Source: Bacteroidales bacterium UBA1215
GTDB taxonomy: Bacteria > Bacteroidota > Bacteroidia > Bacteroidales > WCHB1-69
DNA: 36,161 nt
Direction: 5' to 3'
Assembly (NCBI GenBank): GCA_002309475.1
Contig: DBXJ01000061.1
Span: forward strand, 15,317 to 51,477
Part shown: positions 8,130 to 16,471 of the stretch, one piece after another
Layout: the number at the start of each line of letters is the position of its first letter
Position numbering within the stretch: the first letter of the stretch is position 1
Program-made: the position numbers and the translations under genes
Notes under the pieces: generated by a model
What the model was told of the DNA's origin: nothing
Seen by the model: only the letters and a program-made list of their open reading frames with translations
Databases searched by the model: none

Positions 8130-9125
8130 TTAAAGTTTTCCTTTTTGAAGTGTGAATCTAAATGTGGAGCCTTCTCCAAGTTTGCTATCTACTTGCAAAA
8201 TTTGTTTATGTGCATCAATAACGTGTTTTACAATAGCCAAACCCAGTCCTGAACCGCCTGTTTTTCTGGATCTGTCTTTGTCAACTCTGAAAAATCTTTC
8301 AAAAATTCTAGGTAAGTATTGTTCATCAATGCCTATTCCATTGTCTTGAACTTCAATCATGTATGTATTTTTATCATAGTCAATAAACGATATTTTTACC
8401 TTTCCGTTGGTTTTATCGTTGTATTTAATGGCATTATCAATGAGGTTTACAAGCACCTTTTGAATGTTTTCTCTGTCAGCATTGACAATATATTGTTTTG
8501 ATTCATCAGCGTTTATAGCTATTTTTACTCCCATTTTTGTGGCTTTGATATCCAAAATTTCTATTACTTCTTCCACTAAAGTGAGTAAATTGAAATTTTC
8601 TGTTTTTAGTTGGTCTCGTTTATATTCCAGTTTGGAAATTTCGTCCAAGTCACTGACAATGCTAATCATTCTATCCACATTGGAGGCACTGCGTTCTAAA
8701 TATGTCATGTTGATATTATCATCTTGTATGCCGCCATCAAGCAGTGTGAGTATGTAGCCTTGTAATGCGGTTAGCGGTGTTTTCAGTTCATGTGCCACAT
8801 TGCCAAGAAACTCCTTTCGAAATAATTCCATTTTTTTCAATTGGTTGATTTCGTTTTCTTTAGCGGCTAATTGAATGGTATCTTCCTTTTTTTCCGATTT
8901 TGTGTCGGTTGGATTATTTCTTGTAAACAGAGTTTTTTGTTGAAAGTGTTGCAAAACATACAGAAGAATCATTTCCAATAAACATCCTATTGCAATTGAG
9001 CATATAATCGCAATAGGAGTATTGAAAAATTGATGAAAAAAGAGATACAAGATACATATTATCACATTGACAATCAGCAATGTGATGATTATAGAACAAG
9101 TATAATATATTTTTTCTTTTTTCAA
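8130..9125 (-). CDS. Sensor histidine kinase (PhoR-like, without periplasmic domain)
   Basis: The protein is 331 aa. Two membrane helices (about 9-30 and 37-58) are separated by only about 6-8 residues, so there is no real extracytoplasmic sensor. A basic linker follows, then HisKA with phospho-acceptor His112 (FLGNVAHELKTPL) and HATPase_c with the N box, DNGIGI, FERFFRVD and GGSGLGLAIVK. The start is forced to be TTG: the frame is closed by an upstream in-frame TAA at 9138-9140 and no ATG or GTG intervenes. It begins 4 nt after pheT and is last in that minus-strand run. Its partner is likely, but not certainly, the orphan response regulator at 3181-3864. Confidence 0.92.
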   Translation of the reverse strand: MKKEKIYYTCSIIITLLIVNVIICILYLFFHQFFNTPIAIICSIAIGCLLEMILLYVLQHFQQKTLFTRNNPTDTKSEKKEDTIQLAAKENEINQLKKMELFRKEFLGNVAHELKTPLTALQGYILTLLDGGIQDDNINMTYLERSASNVDRMISIVSDLDEISKLEYKRDQLKTENFNLLTLVEEVIEILDIKATKMGVKIAINADESKQYIVNADRENIQKVLVNLIDNAIKYNDKTNGKVKISFIDYDKNTYMIEVQDNGIGIDEQYLPRIFERFFRVDKDRSRKTGGSGLGLAIVKHVIDAHKQILQVDSKLGEGSTFRFTLQKGKL

Positions 9126-9129
9126 ATGT

Positions 9130-11592
9130 TTAAGATCTTAGTTTTGCGTTTAATTCACGTTCATAGGCAAGGACTAACTTATCCATAATTTTTGTAATTT
9201 CATTGTTAGTCAATGTTTTATCAGGATCGCACAAAATATATCTGATAGCATACGATTTTTTGCCCGGTTCTAAATTTTTGCCTTGGTAAACGTCAAACAA
9301 ATTGATGGATTTCAAATAGCGTTTTTCGGTTTTGTAGCTCAAATCTTCAATTTGTTTGTAGGTGATGTTTTTATCTATTAGCAATGCTAAATCTCGTTCT
9401 ACTTCAGGGAAACGATTTAAATCTTTGAAGATAGTTTTTTCTCCATGTTGAAGTTTCTTAATAAGCTCGCAATTCACTTCAGCATAGAAAACTTTTTGCT
9501 TGATATCGAAATTGGCTAAAATGTCTTCTTTCACCTCTCCAATCATGGCAAATAATTCATTGTCAATAGAGTATGTGATGGCATTGTTAAGGTACTGCGA
9601 TTCCACATCATCGTTGAGTTTTAATTTGCTAAGTTTGATGTGAATTTTTTCTAAAGCATTGGTTATCATGTTTTTCAGATAGAAAAAATCTACTTCGGTT
9701 TGTTTTTCTTGCCATGATTCATGTTGGCGTTTGCCACTTACCCATAAACCTAAATGGTGTTTTTCCAAGAATCGTTTGGTAACTTCGTCATCTGCGTTTG
9801 CATTCAAATTTTTGTGATAAGTGAATCCGAATTCATATAATTTAATGTTTTCATTGCCGTGGTTGATATTGTGGATAATATCTTCCAAACCACCTATCAG
9901 CAGAGTTTGTCGCATGTTTTGCAAATCACGACTCAATGGGTTGACCAAAGAAATGGTTTCTTCTTGGTTGATAAATGAAAATTTTTCAGCGTATTCGGCT
10001 TTTGTGAGTGAATTGTTGATGGCTTCGCTGAAACCATTGTTAGTCAAATAATCTGAAATTTTTTCAATATCGTTTACCAAAGAATTTTTTTCGTGGAATG
10101 CTAATGTATAGTTGATTTGGTTTGGTATTTCCACATTGTTGTAACCATAAATTCTTAAAAATTCTTCAATCAAGTCAGCTTCTCGGGTTACATCTACTTT
10201 GTTGGTAGGAATGACAAAAGTTGCTTTTTCGTCATCTTGTTGAATTGCTTCAATTTCAATGGCTTTCAGAATGTTGATAATGGTATTTTTGTCAATTTGT
10301 TTGCCGACAAGTTGGCACAAGCGGCTATATTTTAATTCAATTTGGCATGGTTGAACAGGATGAGGATAAACATCTTGTATTTCTGAAATTTCTCCACCTG
10401 CCAATTCTTGTATCATTAGAGCGGCTCGTTTGGCTGCTTCCATGGTAATTTGAGGGTCGCAACCTCTTTCATATCTAAAAGAAGCATCGGTTTTTAAACC
10501 ATGGCGTTTAGATGTTTTGCGAATGCTGACAGGATTGAAATAGGCACTTTCTATAAATACATTAGTACTTTGCTCGTTGATGCCGGAATTTTTCCCTCCA
10601 AAAACACCGGCCATGCACATAGGCTCTTCTATGTTGCATATCATTAAATCTTTGTCACTCAATTTGCGTTCTACTCCGTCTAAGGTAACAAACGGGTGAC
10701 CATTTTCCACAGTTTTGACAATCACTTGATTGCCTTTAATTTTATCGGCATCAAATGTATGAAGAGGTTGTCCCATTTCAAAAAGTACAAATTGGCTAAC
10801 ATCCACTACATTGTTGACAGGGCGAATGTCAATAGATTTTAATTTGTTTTTCAGCCATTCCGGCGATTCTGCCACTTTGATATTTTTTACACAGATACTT
10901 GAATAACGTGGACACAAAGTGTCGTCTTCCACTTTTACAGAAATGTTTGGTTTAAAAGTTCCGTGAAATTTGGATGTATCCGGATAAAGCAATTTTTTAT
11001 TGTCATGATATTTGATATTGTAAAGGGCTATCAAATCTCTTGCAACACCTATGTGTGAAGTGGCGTCTGAGCGGTTGGGAGTAAGTCCGATTTCAAAAAT
11101 GGTGTCGTTTTCTATATTGAAATAGTCTTTTGCCAATGTGCCGGGACGAGGTTGGTCGTTTAAAACAATGATGCCGTCATGCGAATGTCCTAAACCAATC
11201 TCATCTTCTGCACAAAGCATTCCTTCGGATTCTACGCCACGAATTTTAGATTTTTTTATTTTAAAAGGTTCTCCTTCCAAAGGATAAAGGGTAGTGCCGA
11301 TGGTAGCCACCACAACATATTGATTGACATTTACATTAGGAGCTCCGCAAACAATATTCAACGGAGTGGTTTGTCCTATATCTACAGTAGTGATGTGTAA
11401 ATGGTCTGAATCTTGGTGTTTTTCACAAGTGAGCACTTTGCCAATGACAATTCCTTCTAAACCACCTTTGATTGATTGGAATGGTTCGGTCATTTCTACT
11501 TCTAGTCCACAACTTGTAAGCATTTGTGCTACTTCGTCTGCAGGTAAATTTATATCTGCATATTTCTTTAACCAATTGTATGAAATCTTCAT
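9130..11592 (-). CDS. pheT: Phenylalanine-tRNA ligase beta subunit
   Basis: The protein is 820 aa, the length of a bacterial PheT. In order: N-terminal start MKISYNWLKKY, an EMAP/OB tRNA-binding domain (~40-155), B3/B4 domain (editing site, ~210-395), B5 domain (~405-475), a catalytic-like core, and the C-terminal FDX-ACB anticodon-binding domain (~725-820; FPEVERDLALLI near its start). With PheS it forms the alpha2-beta2 enzyme charging tRNA-Phe, and the beta subunit edits mischarged Tyr. pheS is not in the window. It lies 12 nt after the beta-barrel-like gene and 4 nt before the kinase gene. Confidence 0.97.
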   Translation of the reverse strand: MKISYNWLKKYADINLPADEVAQMLTSCGLEVEMTEPFQSIKGGLEGIVIGKVLTCEKHQDSDHLHITTVDIGQTTPLNIVCGAPNVNVNQYVVVATIGTTLYPLEGEPFKIKKSKIRGVESEGMLCAEDEIGLGHSHDGIIVLNDQPRPGTLAKDYFNIENDTIFEIGLTPNRSDATSHIGVARDLIALYNIKYHDNKKLLYPDTSKFHGTFKPNISVKVEDDTLCPRYSSICVKNIKVAESPEWLKNKLKSIDIRPVNNVVDVSQFVLFEMGQPLHTFDADKIKGNQVIVKTVENGHPFVTLDGVERKLSDKDLMICNIEEPMCMAGVFGGKNSGINEQSTNVFIESAYFNPVSIRKTSKRHGLKTDASFRYERGCDPQITMEAAKRAALMIQELAGGEISEIQDVYPHPVQPCQIELKYSRLCQLVGKQIDKNTIINILKAIEIEAIQQDDEKATFVIPTNKVDVTREADLIEEFLRIYGYNNVEIPNQINYTLAFHEKNSLVNDIEKISDYLTNNGFSEAINNSLTKAEYAEKFSFINQEETISLVNPLSRDLQNMRQTLLIGGLEDIIHNINHGNENIKLYEFGFTYHKNLNANADDEVTKRFLEKHHLGLWVSGKRQHESWQEKQTEVDFFYLKNMITNALEKIHIKLSKLKLNDDVESQYLNNAITYSIDNELFAMIGEVKEDILANFDIKQKVFYAEVNCELIKKLQHGEKTIFKDLNRFPEVERDLALLIDKNITYKQIEDLSYKTEKRYLKSINLFDVYQGKNLEPGKKSYAIRYILCDPDKTLTNNEITKIMDKLVLAYERELNAKLRS

Positions 11593-11604
11593 TTTATTTT
11601 TATT

Positions 11605-12498
11605 TTATCTACGTCTGTTTCTTTTATAATATTTCTTGTATCTAGTTGTACTTGATGTGGTATTCACTGGATTTTTGCCATTTTTTAATTGTTGTTTTAT
11701 GTATTTGTAGTTAGGAGATTTTTTCTCCAAAGGCAAATTATCTTCGGTTGATCGAGCGGAAAAACGCATATCAAAATAATAGTTGACACCTACTTGGAGA
11801 AAGGCAAATCCTTCCATTTTTTTGCGGTCACTCACCTGACCGTCAAATTCATCGTCAAAAACACAACGATAGATGGTGGCAAAATTGAATTTCCAATTTT
11901 TAGCAAATTGATAGCCGAAGCCAATGCCAAAAGGAAGTGAGAAAATACGTTTAAAACTCATATTTTCCTTGTGAAAATTGCTTGGAACACAATAAAGTTC
12001 ACGGTCGGTTTCCATGTCGGTGAGTTTAGAACGATAGGAAAGCACTCCCGCCCCAATGATAAGATTAAAATCCCAATATTCAATGTCTCTTACACGCGGA
12101 AAACATCCAAATAAATCAATAGTGTTCAAAAGCGAGAATTCGTGAATGTGATATACATCGCTACGATAACCTAATGAATTATTTCTTGCCTGCAAATTGC
12201 AATACATCGCATTGAGACGAACGAACCAAAAACTAGCAATTTCTTTGCCAAAATTCATCGAAACGGCCAAACGTCTGTCTTTGTAAAAGTCAACTGTTAA
12301 CGGATTAGCAAAAATAGGATTGTTTTGTGGAGAAACATCACCAAATTGTCGGTCGATGCCGATATTGATGCCTATATTCCATCGATTGGCTCCGCTATAG
12401 AATTGGGCTTTTGTAGGTACAACAATGACTAACAAAATTATTGTCAACAATTTTGTCAGTAAATGTTTATGCACGCCGAAAACAATGGTTTGTTTCAA
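11605..12498 (-). CDS. Predicted outer-membrane beta-barrel-like protein, function unknown
   Basis: The protein is 297 aa. It has an extended N-terminus, then a hydrophobic signal segment (LLTIILLVIVV) ending PTKAQ. The mature part alternates aromatic and hydrophobic residues in strand-like runs (RWNIGINIGID, IGFGYQFAKNWKFNFATIY, FLQVGVNYYFDMRF), typical of a Bacteroidota outer-membrane barrel. After the last strand comes an odd basic tail of about 55 residues ending YYKRNRRR. The start must be TTG: an in-frame TAA sits five codons upstream (12511-12513) and no ATG or GTG lies between. That TTG overlaps the TGA of the GldH-like gene, consistent with coupling. The function is not recognised. 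Confidence 0.72.
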   Translation of the reverse strand: MKQTIVFGVHKHLLTKLLTIILLVIVVPTKAQFYSGANRWNIGINIGIDRQFGDVSPQNNPIFANPLTVDFYKDRRLAVSMNFGKEIASFWFVRLNAMYCNLQARNNSLGYRSDVYHIHEFSLLNTIDLFGCFPRVRDIEYWDFNLIIGAGVLSYRSKLTDMETDRELYCVPSNFHKENMSFKRIFSLPFGIGFGYQFAKNWKFNFATIYRCVFDDEFDGQVSDRKKMEGFAFLQVGVNYYFDMRFSARSTEDNLPLEKKSPNYKYIKQQLKNGKNPVNTTSSTTRYKKYYKRNRRR

Positions 12499-12986
12499 TC
12501 TTTTTTGTGATTAGTTTTTTTATGAGGATAAAGATAAGTGCTTGCACTTTCAATTCCTTGTAAATCATATTTTTGTGTCTGTTGTTGCAAGTTGATTAAA
12601 TATTTCCCTTTTTCAGGAAAAGTTCTGTCGGTAAATACATTCATACGAACGCTCCATACATCTCCATGGGGTGTGCCTAAATGATTGCCTTCTAAATCAC
12701 GGATGGAAACTTGTTTGATAAATCCACTTTCTTGTCCGTTGGGATAAATAACCAATACCTGCACAGGTATCAAATACAAATCTTTGTCAATATTGTCCCA
12801 TACTTCCAAACTGATATCCAAGTCGTAGGCAGTTTTTGTATTGGTGATTTCTATGGTGTCTTCTTTGGCGATAAAATGGTTCCATGTATCACCTGCAAAC
12901 AAAGTAGTGTTACTTATTTCTGATTGACATGAATATAGCGTAATTATAGCCACAAATCCTATCAATAATTGTTTGAAAGTCATCAT
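12495..12986 (-). CDS. GldH-like lipoprotein
   Basis: The protein is 163 aa with a lipoprotein signal peptide: hydrophobic core LLIGFVAIITL and lipobox TLYSC with Cys about residue 20. The mature domain resembles GldH of gliding/type IX-secretion-associated Bacteroidota: DTIEITN, a VQVLVIYPNGQ strand, a LEGNHLGTPHGDVW loop, TFPEKGKYLINLQQ, and a DLQGIESAS segment near the end. GldH is an inner-leaflet or periplasmic lipoprotein needed for gliding in Flavobacterium; Bacteroidales often keep a homologue without gliding. Identification rests on motif resemblance from memory. It is first in the run with the barrel-like gene, pheT and the kinase. Confidence 0.6.
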   Translation of the reverse strand: MMTFKQLLIGFVAIITLYSCQSEISNTTLFAGDTWNHFIAKEDTIEITNTKTAYDLDISLEVWDNIDKDLYLIPVQVLVIYPNGQESGFIKQVSIRDLEGNHLGTPHGDVWSVRMNVFTDRTFPEKGKYLINLQQQTQKYDLQGIESASTYLYPHKKTNHKKD

Positions 12987-13021
12987 TTGTCTATGTTAAA
13001 TTATAAAATTTACCCAAACTG

Positions 13022-13029
13022 CAAAGATA
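13022..13029 (-). promoter_or_regulatory. -7 box for the gldH-like/pheT/kinase operon
   Basis: On the minus strand this reads TATCTTTG, a match to TAnnTTTG, 36 nt upstream of the first ATG of the operon. It is divergent from, and 42 nt away from, the glycosyltransferase -7 box. Confidence 0.55.
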
Positions 13030-13052
13030 TAATTTTTTCCGCAAAAAAGACG

Positions 13053-13079
13053 TTGGTATGAAAAAATGATGTACTTTTG
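13053..13079 (+). promoter_or_regulatory. Promoter for the glycosyltransferase-M16 peptidase operon
   Basis: TACTTTTG (13072-13079) fits TAnnTTTG, with a TTGG at 13053-13056 as candidate -33 element and a 15-nt spacer, slightly short for the phylum. The ATG follows at 13097. Confidence 0.55.
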
Positions 13080-13096
13080 CTAATTATTTTTAGAAG

Positions 13097-14320
13097 ATGC
13101 GACAATTATTGATAGCAATTCCGGCCATGGACGAAATGAATTTTTTGCCCCAAACACTCAATTCCTTGTTGAGTGAGCATGTTTCATCTTCATTAAAAGT
13201 GTATATTTGTGTAAATCAACCCGATATATGGTGGAACGAAGCAGATAAACAAGAAATTGTTTCCGCCAATATGGATACAATTTGTTATATTGAAAACCTG
13301 CACGATGATAGGGTTATTCTATTGGATTATGCTTCAAAGGGGAAGGGTTGGAAAGAGAAAAAAAGCGGAGTGGGGATTGCTCGCAAAACGTTGATGGATA
13401 GTATTTTGAAAAATGCCGACAATGATGATATTTTCCTCAGCATGGATGCGGATACTATCGTAGAAGAAGGGTATCTCTCGGCAGTGGAAAATCTGTTTGA
13501 CCATCAAGAAATAAAAGTGCTGAGTGTGCCTTATTATCATCCTTTGGTTCAAAATGAAGCACAAAATCGTTCCATGTTGCGATACGAAATTTATTTACGG
13601 AATTATTTAATCCATTTAATAAAAATTTGCAGTCCGTATAGTTTTACCGCACTTGGCTCTGCTATTGCTTGTAGAATAAGTGCATGCAAATCAGTAGGAG
13701 GCTTTGACAGTCGTCAGTCCGGTGAAGACTTCTATTTTTTGCAAAGGTTGGCGAAAAGTACTAATATTAATCTTTATTTAGATAAAAAAGTTTTTCCTGC
13801 CAACCGTTTGTCCGATAGAGTTCCGTATGGCACAGGAAAGGCTATAGAAAATGGTGTCAACGGACAATTAGACAAGTATCCTGTTTTTTCGCCACAAGTG
13901 TTTGAAAAAGTCAAGGAAACATATATGCTTATAGACGATTTATATCAGCAAGATATAGATACTGAAATGATTACATTTATGAAACATCATTTTTGCGATG
14001 AAAATTTCTTACAGCCATTGCGAAACAACAGTACATCTAAAAGTCAATTTCGCAAAGCTTTTCATCAAAAAATAGATGCTTTACGAATATTCCAATTTTT
14101 GCGTGCAGAACAGGCAAAAATGGCAACTACCGATGAAGAGAATCTGAAAACAACCATTGAAACCTATTTTCCCGATGTAGGTGAGAAATCGTTGTTGGCA
14201 AATCTTTCATTTCAACATTCATCGATAGCAACCCTCAATAAGATAAGAAATTTTATGTTCCAAAAAGAGCAACAATTAAGATATAATTTTGATAAAAATA
14301 GACAAAATGGTAGCATTTGA
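13097..14320 (+). CDS. Family 2 glycosyltransferase
   Basis: The protein is 407 aa. The first ~240 residues form a GT-A fold: start LLIAIPAMDEMNFLPQTLNSLL, the nucleotide-sugar and metal motif SMDADT (DADT at 117-120), and the segment GGFDSRQSGEDFYFLQRLAK that corresponds to the catalytic (G)ED region. No transmembrane helix is obvious, so it is probably cytoplasmic or peripheral. The C-terminal ~150 residues are helical and not recognised. Donor and acceptor sugars cannot be predicted. The 3' end overlaps the M16 peptidase by 14 nt in a different frame, so the two are co-transcribed; no functional link is known to me. Confidence 0.85.
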   Translation: MRQLLIAIPAMDEMNFLPQTLNSLLSEHVSSSLKVYICVNQPDIWWNEADKQEIVSANMDTICYIENLHDDRVILLDYASKGKGWKEKKSGVGIARKTLMDSILKNADNDDIFLSMDADTIVEEGYLSAVENLFDHQEIKVLSVPYYHPLVQNEAQNRSMLRYEIYLRNYLIHLIKICSPYSFTALGSAIACRISACKSVGGFDSRQSGEDFYFLQRLAKSTNINLYLDKKVFPANRLSDRVPYGTGKAIENGVNGQLDKYPVFSPQVFEKVKETYMLIDDLYQQDIDTEMITFMKHHFCDENFLQPLRNNSTSKSQFRKAFHQKIDALRIFQFLRAEQAKMATTDEENLKTTIETYFPDVGEKSLLANLSFQHSSIATLNKIRNFMFQKEQQLRYNFDKNRQNGSI

Positions 14321-15545
14321 AAAATATCATTTAGACAATGGGTTGACAGTAATTTTGCAACAAGATACAACTACCCCTATGGTAGCCACCAATGTTTGTT
14401 ACAATGTTGGTTCAAAAGATGAGAATCCGGAGCGGACAGGTTTTGCCCATTTGTTTGAACATTTAATGTTTGGCGGCTCAAAAAATATTGCTAATTTTCA
14501 TAAAGAAGTAGAACTGGCAAGCGGGAGTGAAAATGGTTTTACATCGATAGATGTTACCGATTATTATATCACTTTGCCTAAACAAAACTTAGAAGTGGCT
14601 TTTTGGTTGGAATCGGATAGAATGAATGAGTTGGTATTTTCTCCTGAAAGTTTGGAAATACAGCGGCATGTGGTGATAGAAGAGTACAAACAATCTTATC
14701 TCAATCAACCCTATGGAGATGCCATGCTGTTGCACATGCCTTTGTGTTACCAAAAACATCCTTATTTGTGGATGCCTATCGGCAAAACTCCTCAACATGT
14801 TGAAGAGGCTACCATGGAAGAGGTAAAAGCATTTTTCTATACTTTCTATCGTCCCAACAATGCTGTGCTGACAGTGAGCGGAAATATCCAGATAGAAGCA
14901 TGTAAAGATATGATACACAAATGGTTTTCTCCTATTCTACAAGGAAAACCTTATATAAGAAATTTAGCACAAGAGCCCTTGCAAACAGAGCCGCGATACT
15001 TAGATATAACAAGAGATGTTCCTAGCGATAGGTTGCAAAAAGCATACAAAATGGGCAAGCGTACCGATAGTGAATATGTGCCTGCTTGTATGCTTGTTGA
15101 CATTTTGTCCAATGGCAAATCTTCTCGTTTGATAAAGAAATTAAAATATGAAAATCCTATATTTTCCTCCATCAATGCCTATTTACTGGGTAGTTTTGAT
15201 GATGGTTTATTATTCATTATCGGCTATACTTATCCGAATATTGCTATAGAAGATGCCGACAAACTGGTGCAAGAGCAGTTGCAATTATTGTGTGAAGACG
15301 GCATCAGTGATTATGAGTTGCAAAAAGTGAAAAACAAAGCCAAAACCGAGTTTGATTACGATATGTTGGATGTACAAAGCAAAGCTATGAATTTATCTAT
15401 CAACGAGGTGATGTCTGCAGCGGAAATCGTTAATAGTATGGAAGAGGCTTATATGCGAGTGACTGCGGAAGATATTCAACAGACAGCGAGAAAAATCTTC
15501 AACGAAAATCGGTGCAGCACCTTGTATTATCGGGCTAAGAAGTAG
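14307..15545 (+). CDS. M16 family zinc metallopeptidase (pitrilysin / processing-peptidase type)
   Basis: The protein is 412 aa, a single-chain two-domain M16B-type peptidase. The inverted zinc motif HxxEH is seen as His48-x-x-Glu51-His52 (FAHLFEHLMFGGS). The downstream helix with a further glutamate ligand lies in QRHVVIEEYKQS. The second half is the M16_C domain. No signal peptide is seen, so it is probably cytoplasmic, degrading peptides. The ATG at 14307 gives MVAFEKYHLDNGLTVIL, a typical M16 start; a TTG at 14289 is less likely. It overlaps the glycosyltransferase gene and ends at a strong bidirectional terminator. Confidence 0.92.
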   Translation: MVAFEKYHLDNGLTVILQQDTTTPMVATNVCYNVGSKDENPERTGFAHLFEHLMFGGSKNIANFHKEVELASGSENGFTSIDVTDYYITLPKQNLEVAFWLESDRMNELVFSPESLEIQRHVVIEEYKQSYLNQPYGDAMLLHMPLCYQKHPYLWMPIGKTPQHVEEATMEEVKAFFYTFYRPNNAVLTVSGNIQIEACKDMIHKWFSPILQGKPYIRNLAQEPLQTEPRYLDITRDVPSDRLQKAYKMGKRTDSEYVPACMLVDILSNGKSSRLIKKLKYENPIFSSINAYLLGSFDDGLLFIIGYTYPNIAIEDADKLVQEQLQLLCEDGISDYELQKVKNKAKTEFDYDMLDVQSKAMNLSINEVMSAAEIVNSMEEAYMRVTAEDIQQTARKIFNENRCSTLYYRAKK

Positions 15546-15556
15546 ATAACAGGCAT

Positions 15557-15590
15557 AAAAAAAGTGACTCGCAAGTCACTTTTTTATTTT
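15557..15590. terminator. Bidirectional rho-independent terminator between M16 peptidase and sigma factor genes
   Basis: The core stem AGTGACT (15563-15569) / AGTCACT (15574-15580) with a CGCA loop is flanked by an A-run on the left and a T-run on the right. These extend the stem and give a U-tract on either strand. It sits between the convergent stops at 15545 and 15591. Confidence 0.9.
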
Positions 15591-16445
15591 TTATACGTAA
15601 GGTCTTAATTTTTTAGAATTTTTCTTTAATTTTTTAATAGCCTTATCTTTGATTTGGCGGGCATTTTCTCGGCTGATACCGAATTTTTCCCCTATCTCGT
15701 CCAAGGTGTATTCGTGTGATTTGCCAAAGCCAAAGAACATACAGATAAGTTCTCTTTCTCTATCGTCTAATATTTCCAAAGCACGTGCCACCTCGTGGCT
15801 GCGAGATTCATTGATGAGCAAAGAATCCGTGTTAGGGGTGTCTTCGTTGGGAATGGTGTCAATAAATAGTGTATCGTCCTCATTGTTGATAGGAGCATCC
15901 ATAGAAATATGACGATTGGAAATTTTGAGAATTTCTGCAATCTTGTCTATAGGCATATCCACTACTTCTGCAATTTCTTCTACAGTCGGTTGGCGGTTGT
16001 AGATTTGCTCCAAGCGGGCAATCTCTTTTTTGATACGATTGACAGCTCCCAATTGGTTGACCGGCAGACGAACGATGCGTGACTGATCGGCAATAGCATG
16101 AGAAATGGATTGACGAATCCACCATACTGCATAAGAGATGAATTTAAATCCACGTGTTTCATCAAAGCGTTCTGCCGCTTTTATCAAACCTAAATTGCCT
16201 TCATCTATCAAATCTTGCAAGCCTAAACCTTGGTTTTGATATTGTTTAGCTACAGAAACTACAAAGCGTAGGTTGGAAGTAACTAATTTATCTAAAGCTT
16301 CCTTGCTGCCATTTTTGATTTGTCGTGCCAATTCCACTTCTTCTTCCGGCGAAATGAGCGGGATACTAGAGATATCTTGTAGATATTTTTCAAATGAACT
16401 ATTATCACGGTTGGTGATAGAAGTTGAAATTTTTAATTGTCGCAT
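15591..16445 (-). CDS. RpoD/SigA-like sigma-70 factor, downstream copy
   Basis: The protein is 284 aa, the length of the short Bacteroidota primary sigma factor, with no region 1.1. Regions: 1.2 (~15-45), 2.1-2.4 (~52-125, with the core-binding and -10-melting block DETRGFKFISYAVWWIRQS), 3 (~130-190) and 4 (~215-275). In the region 4.2 recognition helix it reads SRENARQIKDKAI. The positions equivalent to E. coli sigma70 Arg584, Glu585, Arg588 and Gln589 are kept (Arg259, Glu260, Arg263, Gln264), while the usual ERVR is changed to ENAR. It follows its paralogue by 26 nt and shares an operon with it and with a DegP-like protease. It may be the housekeeping factor or a paralogue of one encoded elsewhere. 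Confidence 0.93.
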   Translation of the reverse strand: MRQLKISTSITNRDNSSFEKYLQDISSIPLISPEEEVELARQIKNGSKEALDKLVTSNLRFVVSVAKQYQNQGLGLQDLIDEGNLGLIKAAERFDETRGFKFISYAVWWIRQSISHAIADQSRIVRLPVNQLGAVNRIKKEIARLEQIYNRQPTVEEIAEVVDMPIDKIAEILKISNRHISMDAPINNEDDTLFIDTIPNEDTPNTDSLLINESRSHEVARALEILDDRERELICMFFGFGKSHEYTLDEIGEKFGISRENARQIKDKAIKKLKKNSKKLRPYV

Positions 16446-16471
16446 GGGTATATGTTATTTTTATATTTGTT

